This document shows positions 10,804 through 22,265 of a stretch of 64,000 bases of DNA, one piece after another. Both the position numbers and the translations under genes were made by a program. The notes beneath the pieces were generated by a model. That model saw only the letters and a program-made list of their open reading frames with translations, was not told where the DNA came from and searched no databases. The DNA lies in NCBI RefSeq assembly GCF_036898095.1, contig NC_090757.1, positions 67,003,911-67,067,910 of the forward strand, read 5' to 3'. Within the stretch, counting starts at the first letter, position 1, and each line of letters begins with the position of its first letter. The DNA is from Palaemon carinicauda (taxonomy: Eukaryota > Arthropoda > Malacostraca > Decapoda > Palaemonidae).

Positions 10804-11824
10804 CTACAGATAGTGGGCTGTGAAGGTCGTCTGACGCTTCCAGACTCCAGCTTGTAGCACCTGCGTCACAGAGAAGTTCCTCTTGAAGGCTGGGGACATG
10901 GCGATGCCCCTGACATCATGTGCCCTAGGGCGACGTGACGGAGGAGGGTCTGGATTTAAGGCATGATGGATGGTCCGTCGAATCCAGGCTGAGATGGTAT
11001 TCTTGGTGACCCTCCTCTTCGTCCTTCCCGTGCTCACAAACGGCTTGCACGCGGGGACGGACTGCAGCTGTTCTCTTCAGATAACGTCTCAGACTTCTTA
11101 CTGGGCAGAGTAGCAGATGATCTGGGTCATCTGTTACGGAACGGAGACTCACAACCCTGAAGGAGTCGAACCGTGGGTCCGGCACTCCAGGGTTCTGAGT
11201 CTTGGCAACAAACTCAGGGACGAACCTGAACGTTACCTACCCCCATCCCCTTGAATGGGCGATGTCGTATGAGAGACCATGAAGTTCACTGACTCGCTTG
11301 GCCGAAGCCAGAGCGAGCAGGAATACCGTTTTCCAAGTCAGGTGTTGGTCAGAGGCCTGGCGTAATGGTTCGAACGGAGGTCTCTTAAGAGCCCTGAGGA
11401 CCCGAACCACGTTCCAAGGAGGCGGTCTCACTTCCGACTGAGGGCAGGTAAGCTCGTAGCTACGTATGAGTAAAGAAAGTTCCAGCAAGGAGGAAATGTC
11501 TATTCCTTTCAGCCTGAAGGCAAGGCTTAAGGCTGAACAATAGCCTTTCACCGCCGAGACCGAAAGGCGCATTTTCTCCCGCAATTAAACGAGGAAGTCC
11601 GCTACTATTGGAATAGAGGCATTGAGGGGAGAGATACCCCTCCCACGACACCAACCACAGAAGACTCTCCACTTCTCCTGGTAGACCCCTGCGGATGACT
11701 TTCGCAGGTGTCGAGACATCCTTTCCGCAACTTGTTGCGAAAAGCCTCTCTCAGTGAGGAGACGCTGGATAGTCTCCAAACGTGAAGCCGAAGCGATGCT
11801 ACGGCTTTGTGGAAGATGTTGCAA
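10804..11824 (-). pseudogene. Tyrosine recombinase of the minus-strand DIRS element
   Basis: The N-terminal part (11824-11585) has SAGVYQEKWRVFCGWCRGRG, the core-binding pattern. The frame continues through a TAA at about 11582 into VKGYCSALSLAF. The catalytic domain shows LASAKRVSELHGL (first Arg), CPVRSLRRYLKRT, then RAHDVRGIA (His-x-x-Arg box), GVWKRQTTF (Trp) and a terminal TAHYL with the likely nucleophile Tyr. A second stop lies near 11236 and a frame change occurs at about 10950-11030. All catalytic positions survive although the frame does not. Confidence 0.85.
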
Positions 11825-11829
11825 TGTGG

Positions 11830-13190
11830 TTGTCTGAGTAGCTCATGTCGTGGGGGAAGCTCTCTCGGGGGTTGCGTCGGGAGCTGCAGTAGGTCCGGAA
11901 ACCATTCTGCATGATGCCATAGCGGAGCTATTAAGGTCATCGACAGGTTGACCGATAGTTTGGTATTGTTGAGCACCCTTCTCATCAGACAGAACGGTGG
12001 GAAGGCGTTGATGTCAATGTTGTCCCACCGTTGTTGGAAGGCATCTTGCCAGAGTGCCTTGGGGTCCGGGACTGGGGAGCAGTACAGCGGCAGCTTGAAA
12101 TTCAAGGCTGTCGCGAACAGGTCCACTGTCGGGGAACCCCACAAAGTCAGGACTTTGTTGGCTACCTGAGGATCCAAAGACCACTCGGTACTCACTATCT
12201 GCGAAGCTCTGCTCAGATTGTCGGCGAGCACATTCCTTTTCCCAGGAATGAAGCGAGCTGATAGACGTATCGAGTGGACTTCGGTCCATCTTAGTATCTC
12301 TACTGCAAGATGGGATAGCTGTTGTGAAAAGGTACCTCCCTGCTTGTTGATATAAGCCACTACCGTGGTGTTGTCGCTCATCACCACCACAGAGTGGCCC
12401 GCCAGGGTCTGTTGGAACTGTTGAAGGGCTAGGGAAATGGCCTTCAGCTCTAGCAGGTTGATGTAGAGGTACTTTTCTGATTCTGACCATAGGCCTGAGT
12501 CCCTCCTCAGCCTTGCTATCCTGTCGTCTGATGGAAAGGCTCTGTGGAGATCGGTGTCTAATATCCCACCTATATATACCAGTCGTTGTTTTGGGAGCAG
12601 AGAAGACTTCTCGATATTTACCATGATCCGTAGATCTTGGCAAATTCCCAGAAGCCTGTCTCGGTGTCGAAGAAGGGTCAACTCCGAGTCTGCCAGTCAT
12701 CCAGATAACTGAGGAGACGGATGACGTTCCTGTGCGCCCACGAAGATATCAGTGTGAACACACTGTTGAAGACTTGTGGTGCTATGGAAACATCAAAGCA
12801 TAGCACCTTGAACTGGTATTTTCTGTTTTCCAGGCTGAATCTCAAGTACTTCCTGGAAGACGGATGGACTGGGATCTGGAAGTACGCGTACTTCAGATCT
12901 AGTGTGCACATGAAGTCTTGCGGTCTCACTACAAGTCTGCCCGTGTCTGCTGTCTCCATGCTGAACGAAGTTTACTTGACAAACTTGTTCAGGGCTGAGA
13001 GGTCGATGACGGGTCTCCAGCCTCCAGACGCCTTCTTTACAAGAAAGAGTTGACTGAAGAAGCCTGGGGAGCCGTCCACAACCTCCTGGAGAGCATCCTT
13101 CTTGAGCATGGTCTCGACTTCTGCCCGAAGGGCTAGCCCCTTTGCCGATCCCGTGGCATAGGATTTCAACGACACTGGATTCGCTGTCAG
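11830..13190 (-). pseudogene. RT / RNase H / methyltransferase-like region of the minus-strand DIRS element
   Basis: RT: FFSQLFLVKKASGGWRPVID, DLSALNKFVK, then TLDLKYAYFQIPV and LSYLDDWQTR (catalytic YLDD). RNase H: LLELKAISLALQQF, VVMSDNTTVVAYINKQGG and FIPGKRNVLADNLSR, carrying the catalytic Asp/Glu set. Downstream: TVDLFATALNFKLPLYCS, PDPKALWQDAFQQRW and NAFPPFCLMRRVL. The FPPF box fits the DAM-like N6-adenine methyltransferase module described in DIRS elements. A stop near 12970 and a frame change near 12680 break the polyprotein. Confidence 0.87.
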
Positions 13191-13289
13191 GGGAGGTTAA
13201 GATGAAATGAACGGGACACGATATCCTTGTTGGATCACAGAGATCATCCAGGAATTGGCCCCGAGTTGCTGCCACCTGAGCACGCAACT

Positions 13290-16200
13290 TTTTAGGCATC
13301 CCCCTACAGGTGGACACGCAGGGGGATTGCCAATCCTGGCGCTTGCGGCCTCGGCCGCTCCTTCTAGGATTTTTGCCTCCCCTGGAGGACTTTCCACCCT
13401 TCTTGTCTTTGACAGGAAAGGGCTGCGGTTTAGACACCTTGGTCTTAGCTGCCGAAGCCTGCTTCGGTGTCCTGCGAGGCTGCTGTTGTTGTTGAGGAGC
13501 TGGAGGTTTGTAGGGCCGAGATGTGAGGGCCTTCTGGAGGAGCGAATCGTGATTCGTCTTCCTCCACCTCTCAGCTGTCCGTTCTATGTCCTTGGGCTCA
13601 AACAGGTTTCCCCTAAGGATGGAGGAATGTCTGAGCTTGCTGACATCCATAGCGGGGACCTTCGGGTGGAACCTCTCGGTCACTGCATCACGACGCTTGA
13701 GAATCGAGTTAGCCCACAGGTTAGTGACCTGGTGAGCTAAAAACTCGATGGAGCGCGTGCCCGAGAGGAGGAAGGTCTCCAGGGCCTTCCTATTGCTCTC
13801 CTTGGGCAAGTCCTCAGAGTGAAATATAATGCCCAGAGACCCTAGCCAGACATCCAGCCATGAAGTAGCCTGCATGGCCCACTTCGCGACCTTCTCCTTG
13901 CTCAGGATCTCCGACGCCGAGAATGTCACCTGCCGGGCGTTGAGTTTCTCTAAAGAGAGAACCCTGGTGAGCTCTTCCATGGAGTGGAGGAGGGGAAGAG
14001 CTAAACAAGGCTCCTCCATGATCACGAAGTACCTCCTCTGCTGCACGCGAGGAGGTGGGAGGAGCTTGTTCCGGCAGAAGAACGGCTGGAGGAGGCGAGC
14101 TCGGAAAGCTGGCCCTCGACCTGGTCCCTGGCGCTCTTCACCCCCTGGGACCAGGGTAGGCCGCGCTGGTCTTGGGGGCTTCTGAATGCCATAAACCTGG
14201 TCCAGGACCGTATCCTTGCCTTCGCGAGGGGCAGTCTCGAGGTCCTTGAAACTATTGAGTTACCTCATTAGTCCAAGGACCTGCCAGAAGGCGTGCTCCG
14301 ATTCGCGCTGCTCTCCTCCTTGTGGACTGGCAGCTAAGTCTCCTGTCCCCATTGGCTCTTCATGGGGGGACACGCGGACGTTCTCCCGGGGAAAGGTTGA
14401 CTCTGGACGAAACCTCGACTATGATTTGGGTAACATCTTCGAGTCCTTGGGCTCTCTCCTGGGAGGGATACAGGACTCCAGCAAAGAGGTCTGGAAGGTC
14501 CATCCTACGCGAGACGTTTCTCTTCCTTGAGGTGGGGTTCCTCCCATTGGTGCCGTGGGAGAGTGTCTCACCTCACTGGATTCTCCCGAGGACGGGAAAG
14601 GTTCGTCCACAGGAGAAGGAGAAAACGCCTGCGAGGAGGAAGGGGCCTTCCCGACGGACCTCTTGGGAGCCAGCTTAACCCTGGGAGAAGTCACCGCGAA
14701 ATCCACTACTCTTCTTCTCTTCAGCGGGGTTGAGGGAGCCTTTGGTTTCAGTCCCAGATCAGCTAGGGCTGGATTCATAGCCTGCACCACTGCTTTCATC
14801 AGGGAACCAAACCAAGGCTGGCGGCTGACTGACGCTGGGTGCGCTGCGAAACCCGGCGGGAATCGCGCTGGGGGTCGCGCTGGTGCTTGCGCGATGGTAG
14901 AATCGCTGGTTCGCGCTGGCGTTCGCGCGATGGCAGAATCGCCGGGTCGCGCTAGCACTCGCACGATGGCAGAATCCCTGGGTCGCGTTGTGGGTGCTGG
15001 GTCGCGCGCGGGCGACCGTTGGCGAGCAGGCCCGAGGAGATGAGGGCGCGGGTGCACTGGCGCGTGGCCGCGCGTGCGCGCTGGCGAGGGGGCGCATAGG
15101 CGCGCAGGTGAGGGTGTGCGTGAATGCACAGGTGAGCGCGAGTGCCTGGGTGATAGCTGGCAATCAGGGGAACGATGGCGCGTAGGCGAACGATGGAGCC
15201 TAGGCAAGAGTAAGCGCATTGGCGAGAGTAAGCGCATTGGCGAGCGATGGCGTGTTGGCGAGCGATGGCACGTTGGCGAACGTTGGCACATTGGCGAGCG
15301 ATGGCGCATTGGCAAGCGATGGCGTGTTGGTGATCGATGACGCGTGGAACGCGCGGGCGACCGACTGCGCACGGGTGAGTTGGCGCGTGGGCGAGTTGGA
15401 GCCCTGTGGCGATTATATGCGTGGGCGCGTTGGCGTGTTGGTGAGCGTTCGCGCGCAGGCGTAGGAACGCGCGGGCGCGTACGAGAACGCTGCCGTATAG
15501 GAGATTGCTGACGTGTAGGATGGCGCGCCGTGGCTGATGTTCTCGAAGGTGAAATCTCGTGGGCGGGCTCAGGAGATGACTCGTGGGCACGCGGGCGCGC
15601 ATGCACTTTAGTGCGCGCTGGAGACTGGAGCGCAGGCGGCGGTTGACGCGTAGGGGAACGCTAGCGAGGCAACGGAACAATGTCCTTGCCTGCGCCCAGA
15701 TCCGAAGATCGTGGGCGCGCGGGCAAACATTGGCGTGCTGGGCGCGCATCAGGAACTGGGCGCGCAGTTTTGCGCTGATGCGCAGGAGGTTGACGGCACT
15801 CAGGAGACTGTTAACGCGCAGGGCGCGCAGCAGGGGCTGAAGTGCGTGTGCGCGCAGGCGAGCGCTGAGCAGGAGAGCGCTGGCGAGCACGTGAAAGCTG
15901 GCGAGCAGGATAGCGCTGACGAGCAGGAGAGCGCTGCCGAACAAGAGCGCGTTGGCGATCAGGAGAGTGCTGGCGAGAAGAGTCTGACGACTCATCTGCC
16001 GTAGATCGCTTGCGCGCAGGAGGGCACTGGCGAGTAGGAGAGCGCTGGCGAGCAGGTGAGCGCTGGCGAGGAGGAGAGCGCTGGAGATCATGAGAGCGTT
16101 GGCGAGCAGGAAAGCGCTGGCAATCAGGAGAGCGCTGGCGATCAGGAGAGCGCTGGCGATCAGGAGAGCGCTGGCGCGCAGGAGAGCGCTGGCGCGCAGG

Positions 16201-17413
16201 AGAGCGCTGGCGCGCAGGAGAGCACTGGCGAGCAGGAGAGCGCTGGCGCTGACTAGCAGGCGGGTGCTGGCGATCAGGAGAGCGGTGGCGCTTGCGCGCT
16301 ACTGAAGGGCGCACAGGTGAAAACTGGCGCGGAAGGGCCTCACCCACATTGTGGGATAAGCCCTTCTGCCCCGAAGGGACCGGTGCTTGCGTAGGCAAGG
16401 AAGATCTGGCAGGCGCAGGAGATCGCGAACGATCTGCAGAGAGGTCCAGAGGTGTCACTGCTACGGACTGCTCCCGACGAGAAGAGTCCTTCACAGGGGA
16501 CGACGAGGATGACGACCCGAAGAGGAGGCTCCTCTTGACTCCCTTGTAAGGAGAAGGAAGGCCTTGGCGACGAAGAGGAGGGCGAGCCTTGCGGCGAAGA
16601 CGACCTCGAGGCAGGGTATCACTGTCGTCGGTCCATCGAAAAGGAGTCTCTGTTAGTGCACTCCCCCGAGGGGGAGCAACACTCGCAGGAGACTGTTGGA
16701 CCCAGCTTCCCCCTCGAAGGATGTTTGGAGGGGGAACCTGAGCCTTCAGCAACATCCGCAACAGTAGCAGCAGGGGTTTGACCCGACCCGTCAGACGCCT
16801 CTGCCACAACAACGTCGATAATAGCCAGGGGGTCTACCTCTGGTATTACCGGCGACTGTTGGACAGCTGCCCCCAACTGGATCTGATCAAACAGGGCTTC
16901 CTTGGAGGGCGTGCCTTTAAGCCCCAAGGAAGCCCAAAGCTGGAAAAGATCATTGTTAGACACAGTCTGGTCGTAATCTACAAAATCAATAATATCCTCC
17001 CCCGGAGGAGGAGGGGGAGCTGCCTCGATATGGGAGGCAACGCCCTCTCCCGCACCCCGAGTTTGGGAATCAAAAGAAGGGCCTACTCTACCACTCGGCG
17101 GCCTCTCACGAGAGACCGAACGAGTAGAAGCTTCGGAGGAAGTTCGGGCAATGGAAGAAGAGTCCTTGGAGCCTTCCTTCCCCAGGGCAGTCCCTGAGGA
17201 AGAACGGTCTCGCTTAGAACTCTTCTTACGCCGCCGGGCAAACCACTCCACTGTGAGGTATGCCACTCCCAACATTCCATACACAGGTTATCACTATCAC
17301 ACCGTTGACCTCGACACTGCGGGCAAAGGGTGTGAGGGTCTGTCTCGACCGCCAACATGAATGTTCCACAGGGGCGATTGGGAAGTCCAGGGCATTTCCG
17401 CATGATGGAAGCA
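13290..17413 (-). pseudogene. Gag of the minus-strand DIRS element, with long Arg/Ser/Pro domain
   Basis: It reads 5' to 3' on the minus strand. A Cys-rich N-terminus (RKCPGLPNRPCG, CPQCRGQRCDSDNLCMEC) ends in a frame change near 17245. A Ser/Lys-rich and acidic part follows (FVDYDQTVSNNDLFQLW). A second frame change near 16640 leads to a very long RSPARQ-type repeat (about 16310-14850). Then come a conserved DIRS gag core (AMNPALADLGLKPKA; LGIIFHSEDLPKESN; ILRGNLFEPKDIERT) and an Arg/Gly-rich tail (GKSSRGGKNPRRSGRGRKRQ). The length, over 4 kb, is large for gag and is due mainly to the repeat domain. Confidence 0.8.
14850..16320 (-). repeat. Coding tandem repeats encoding Arg-Ser-Pro arrays in gag
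   Basis: GC-rich, imperfect tandem units of about 18 bp (GGCGCGCAGGAGAGCGCT and variants on the plus strand) run through the gag. In the gag frame they read RSPARQ, RSPDRQ, RSPTRH and similar. Units are most regular at 16050-16310 and degenerate toward 14850. All frames stay open over long stretches because of the repeat. Confidence 0.85.
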
Positions 17414-17529
17414 AAGGTAGAGGCCAACTTCAAACAAACACACACTGAAAGAAAAAGAAAAACAGATTAACGCTGTCAAATATGCGAGGACGGGACAGAA
17501 ACGTCTGTACATCGTCCGAGCCAAAAGTG

Positions 17530-17703
17530 AAGTGAGGCAGCTCACTGGTGTGTGGGGGGGGGGAGCTGCCCCTCCCCTACCCCCGTGCTAACTAGCGCAG
17601 GGGTAGTTTAACCCTCGTTAAAATCTAATGGCTCGTCACTTCAGCTACGCCCAAAGTAAACTCTATGTAAATAGCGTGGTTTGTATTTCGGATACGGAAC
17701 AAA
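17530..17703 (-). repeat. Inverted terminal repeat (5' end) of the minus-strand DIRS element
   Basis: Reverse complement of 10010-10205 over most of its length, for example GTGAGGCAGCTCACTGGTGT and CTACCCCCGTGCTAACTAGC. The gag Cys-rich N-terminus begins about 120 bp inside it on the minus strand. Confidence 0.88.
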
Positions 17704-17732
17704 TAGATTTTTCGCTTTGCTTCAAAATCCGT
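17704..17732 (+). repeat. Displaced right tip of DIRS copy 1
   Basis: TAGATTTTTCGCTTTGCTTC followed by AAAATCCG matches the right tip of copy 2 and completes the copy 1 terminal repeat cut at 10001. Confidence 0.8.
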
Positions 17733-18512
17733 TGAATCTTCCATTTTGGAAGATTACTTTTTACGAAGTCTGACAAAAATTAAGGTATGTTATACAACTT
17801 TATTTACCAATTTACTTAGACCTTTTAATTTATGTTGGACGGTTTGAAAGACTCGATACTCATAAGCGAAGCAATATACCGATTTGGCTACAATTATCGT
17901 TTCTATTTGAAGTCATAGCAAAACCTTTGGGTATGTGACTGAACAATGTTTTTTACCTAACTGACACCGAGGACAGAGCTTTCTGCTTTCCTCTGTATTT
18001 CCAAAATATTTTAGTTTCCATATGTAAGTAAAAAAAAATCCCTCGCTGTATTTTAGTTAAGGTTTCTAACATGGACTCGGATCCTACAGAGAAGTAAAAT
18101 ATACAATTTCCCATATCAGACTGAGGATTTCTTGAAAAATGGGCTGAAATCTCCATTAAATGAGAAGTTGAATAACTATTGTTTTGGTGATGTCCTATCC
18201 GGTGATGCATTGCTTGCTGTTATAGAAAATAAGAAAAAAAAAATGAAAATTCCTTCAGAAGCAAAATCCATTTCTCTTCAAACTACTCATCCATAAAAAT
18301 TTAAAGGAAAGAAAGAAGGTAATACAATAAAGAGAGTATCTAAGGAACAAATCTATAAGCTCAGAGACAGATATAAAAGTAGTGTAAAACTCCTAAAAAG
18401 AATTAGAGTGTATTTTATTAAATTAAAATGGCTACTTTATGTAGCAGATAGCATTCTTGTTGTGTGGAAAGTAGAAACGTTCTTTATATTTCCTATTATA
18501 TAAAAAAAATTG

Positions 18513-18514
<2 letters not shown>

Positions 18515-18587
<73 letters not shown>
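18515..18587. repeat. (CT)n microsatellite
   Basis: About 73 bp of CT dinucleotides. Confidence 0.97.
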
Positions 18588-18768
18588 AGTCATCAAAGAG
18601 CTTATAGAAATCCACGACTAAACGGTTCGCTAAGATGGACTGAGTTTTCTTTTTAGAAAAGACGGGATATGAAAGTAAAATCGAAACTTCGAACTCTTTT
18701 GCTGACATCGCACATGTTTGAATGGCATCAGTTATATGATGCTAGAATCTAAAACAATAGCTTGAAAT

Positions 18769-18769
<1 letters not shown>

Positions 18770-18849
<80 letters not shown>
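18770..18849. repeat. (CT)n microsatellite
   Basis: About 80 bp of CT dinucleotides. Confidence 0.97.
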
Positions 18850-18852
<3 letters not shown>

Positions 18853-20214
18853 TTTGCTTTCAGACAATCGCACCCCTTAATATAAATTGTTTATTTTAGG
18901 CAAATTGTTTTTACAAGTCATCCTTTAATCAGCCTACGAGCTTTTATCGAGAAAAGGCGAATAGCGAAAAAATGTCTCCTTTACCAAAGTATGTCGCTTA
19001 AGCTGACCAGGTTAGTTGGCTCAAATAAACAATTAACCTTAACTTCCTCAAGTGAGATAGAGGGAGGAGTTGGATAAGGTTTAGGGCAGGGTCACCAACC
19101 TGTGGCTCCTTCAAGACACTTTTACGGCTCTAAACGATGAAATAAGCTTTGTATTGTACCACCTGTGTGTCACACGAGCGTACATAGTAACAAAAATTTC
19201 TCTTTTTTGCATATATTATCCTTTGTATCTTTGCTCTCCCCTCACACTGACAGCAACTTGTTTTAACATGTCTGCATATTTCATTGATAACTGTTAACAG
19301 AACCAGTTGCCGGTGTGACAAGAGATAGCATGTCTATTTTTTGACCTTCTTACCGGGACCTTATGTGGATATATACTCGATGTGTCGTAATAAAGCTACC
19401 CAGTTGCTTTCATCTCTCCTTTGAGTCACAACTTACTCTTGGCTCGTCACAGTATTCATTTACAGCAATGAAATTCTGTAACATTATTTAGACAATATTC
19501 CATGAAATTTTATTGAATTTCAGACGCAGAGATTTTACTCATTTATTTATCAAAAACCTAAAACATTATATAATTTCTCAATTAAATAATCTTAACCTGA
19601 AATAGCAAGGAAAGGGAAACACGGCTATATGTCTCTTATAAGAGGTGCTGTCATTCGAAGAAAATTTGCTGTTTGTCAGAGATCTTGCGAATTTTTTTTT
19701 TCTTTTTTTTTTAAGATACACAAAGAATCTGTAGATTGTGAGTTTCATATTGATGCCATAAGTCAAAAGTTAAGGGCATCAAAATTTAAAGTTAAACTAT
19801 CTGATATAGTCTTTAGAAACTCAATAAACCACATTAGATAGTGAAGTCAAATAGGGAAAACTACTAAATCTGAAAAACCAAAAGTAAGATTGTTTTCGAG
19901 GTTTGTAGTTCACTACAAAAAAGCGAAGAAGAATGCATTTGGGGTTATATAGATCCACTTTCAAGTGAGAACAAATATTTTCAAGCAAGAAGCTAATAAA
20001 ACGAAAATTAGGAAGTACATTATACAATGAGACCTCGAGATCTTGCTTAAAGTTGATAACTATTGACCAGTCTCCATGGAATCAAAGGAATAAATCTCCC
20101 ATTAATTAAATTTACGCATATAACTCTTAACGGAAATTATATTTGAATTTTCAATAAGGGATTTCCTCGAAGTTTTCAGAAAGTGATATCATTCCCATGT
20201 ATGTAATGTTGTTT

Positions 20215-21062
20215 TCCTTTTCAATACTGTGACTGCTACAAGAGCACTTCAAATTCCAAGTACCGACCTGTTGCCTTTCCAAATTCGCTCTTCTCCAGGT
20301 TAATCATCAGGTGTGTTCCTCGGAGCTTTTGAAGCACCCTCTCCAGGATTCAGCGATGTTCTTCCCAGGTCGATGAATATATCACAATATCGTCGAGATA
20401 TACACCTACTCCTTCAGTCGATCCTTGAAGGTTATCCATCACTCATTGAAAGGTAGCTGGTGCGTTCATTAGACCAAATGGCAGGACTGTGTATTGATAT
20501 ATCCCAAACGGGGTTATAAAAGCTGAAAACAACTTTGCATTGCCATCCAAATGAATTTGATAATAGCGTTTTAAGAAATCCATCTTGGAGACGAAGCTCG
20601 CTTGTCCAATGTTGATGAGTAGTTGGTCTATGAGCAGCAATGGATAATTATCGGCCACACTGATGAAATTCTACCTTCGATAGTCCATACACATCCTGAA
20701 AGATTCGTCTGTTTTTTCACGATCAAGCATGGTGAACTGTAAGGACTAGAGCTTTGTTCGGCTAATCCGTTTAGTAACAAATAGTCTAATTCTTTTCTCA
20801 TGACTTCACGGTGATACGGCGACAGTCGATAGGAGAGTTGTTCGAATGGTCTTTGCCTTGTCAAGTTGGTTTGTATTGGAACTTCAGAGACAATTTCAGG
20901 GAACCTTTGAAGCAATCTGCTTGATTCCTCTTGGTGCTCTTTGCTCCAAAAAGCTAATTTTTCTTCAAATTTTCTATTGTTGGACGAATTATTCCCTTTG
21001 TTTACAGCCCCTACCTCATATCCATCGTCGTTTTCTGAGATGGAATTGTTTGCGCCATACAC
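20215..21062 (-). pseudogene. Gmr1-like reverse transcriptase (truncated)
   Basis: Minus strand: the pre-RT segment EEKLAFWSKEHQEESSRLLQ, then SYRLSPYHREVMRKELDYLL and SSPYSSPCLIVKK. A frame change near 20640 leads to FVSKMDFLKRYYQIHLD and FGLMNAPATFQ, and then the catalytic YLDDIVIYS at about 20385-20410. It ends around LEKSEFGKATGRYLEF, after which homology stops. RNase H is absent. A stop follows TFQ and another lies after EEHR. Confidence 0.82.
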
Positions 21063-21299
21063 AACTGTGAAGCTTCGGTCTCGTTTCCGTTTCAGTAAGT
21101 TAACGTTTACAATCCTTTGACTTTTCCTTCTTCCTGGGGTTTTGATATCGTAGGTCCGGTCACTGACCTTCTCTAAAATCCGTAATGGTCCTTTGAACTT
21201 GTCTGTTATTACTTTTCATATCAAAACATATCGTTTTCAGGTTTTTGAGGGAAAATTTCCTTATCTCCCCGATCCTTTTCCGCAATTTCTTGACATTCT

Positions 21300-22234
21300 C
21301 CATCTGTTTCCTCTCAATCTTTCCATTTTTATGCTATTATGTTAAACAGTCCTCTTACTTTTAGTCCGAACACCCTTTCATTCGGGCTATATTTGAAGTA
21401 CACAATTCTTATCAAGAAAGCATGGGATTGATTGATGTCAGAAAACCTCAAATCAATCAATCATTCCCATGCTTTTCTGATAAGCATTATATACCTCAAA
21501 TAACATTAATGGTAGTCCAATGTCCCAATCATTTTCTGTTTCATTGGAGTACTTCGTTTACATGCCCTTTAAGGTCTGACGAAGTCTCTCTAAAGCACCT
21601 TGGATGTACGAGTGGTAGGTAGTAGACAGCTTTCATCTCATATTTATTAGTTTCATCATGTCCTGATGAAATTTGTTCCTCTCATTCTGAACGATTTCTG
21701 GAATACCAAACTTGGTAAAATAAAGTCTAAAAAGTTCTCGGCGATTACTTTGGCACTGATGTTCCTGACAGGTATGGCTTCTGAGTATCTTGTCACTGGA
21801 CACATTAAGGTTAACATATATTCATGACCTGTCTTTGTTCTCAGTAATGGTCCCACAATGTCGATCATTACCTTGCTGAAGGGTTCTCCTCGCACTTCAA
21901 TCTGGTGTAAGGGAGGTTTCTTGATGTACTTGTTAGGCTTTCCAGCAATCTGACATGCAGGGCACAACTGGCTCACATCCTTATGCATAGCAGGCCAGAA
22001 AAAGTGTTTCATAATCTTCTCTGTCGTCTTTCTTATTCCCATTTGGCCCGTCTGATGCCCTACGGTGATCACCTGTCTTCTCAGCGGTGCAGGAATTAAT
22101 ACCTGATGGTATATGCCCCATTCGGCATTTCCAAGGATATTGGCTGGTCTATGCTTCCTCAGAAGCATTTCGTCTTTAAGATAATAACAGGTGGGAGACT
22201 GTTGCACCTCCATCTCATCCACCTCACGGTACAA
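21300..22234 (-). pseudogene. Gmr1-like integrase
   Basis: Minus strand: a zinc-binding domain with TVGHQTGQMG, IMKHFFWPAM and the CPAC pair, then the catalytic core start MIDIVGPLL. After a frame break near 21660 it continues with QGALERLRQTLKG, ENDWDIGLPLMLFE and NERVFGLKVRGL. A 70-bp inverted duplication (21411-21481) interrupts the core after NAYQKSMG. Order and sequence style match Gmr1-type integrases, which lie before RT. It is not functional. Confidence 0.8.
21411..21481. repeat. Inverted duplication inside the integrase relic
   Basis: Left arm ATCAAGAAAGCATGGGATTG (then ATTGAT) pairs with right arm ATCAATCAATCATTCCCATG (then CTTTTCTGAT) around a loop of about 15 bp. It duplicates in inverted orientation the codons for AYQKSMG. 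Confidence 0.8.
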
Positions 22235-22265
22235 TAACTCTTAACGTCACATCCTTCCATTGCAA

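Larger units (their letters stand above)
10002..17703 (-). mobile_element. DIRS-like retrotransposon, second family, nested in copy 1
   Basis: A 7.7-kb minus-strand element with inverted terminal repeats, an internal complementary region, gag, RT/RNase H, methyltransferase-like module and tyrosine recombinase. It interrupts copy 1 between ...CACCCAAAAA (9993-10001) and TAGATTTTTCGC (17704 on), which are contiguous in copy 2 (about 57435-57455). Only a short AAAT-like sequence is shared at the two edges and no clear target duplication is seen, as expected for recombinase-mediated insertion. Coding frames carry several stops and shifts. Confidence 0.9.
17733..20214. other. Unassigned AT-rich DNA with microsatellites
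   Basis: No recognised gene. Two (CT)n tracts lie inside. A plus-strand stretch at about 18069-18440 is open except for one stop and reads as a Lys-rich peptide (containing SKEQIYKLRDRYKSSVKLL). Another is open at 19629-19841. Neither matches a family I know; they may be remains of a decayed transposon or of an exon. Confidence 0.45.

Noticed and set aside
14555..16305. Plus-strand open frames rich in Ala-Gly-Glu-Ser over the GC-rich repeat
   Set aside because: They are mirror frames of the RSP-coding repeat. Motifs of the element lie only on the minus strand, in order with RT and recombinase.
16050..16310. Regular short repeats that could be mistaken for a CRISPR array
   Set aside because: The units are contiguous, about 18 bp, without spacers, in a coding frame of a eukaryotic retrotransposon.
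19080..19330. CAGGGTCACCAACCTGTGGCTCC, reminiscent of hAT terminal sequences
   Set aside because: Only one end is visible, no matching inverted end or 8-bp duplication was found nearby, and no transposase is encoded.
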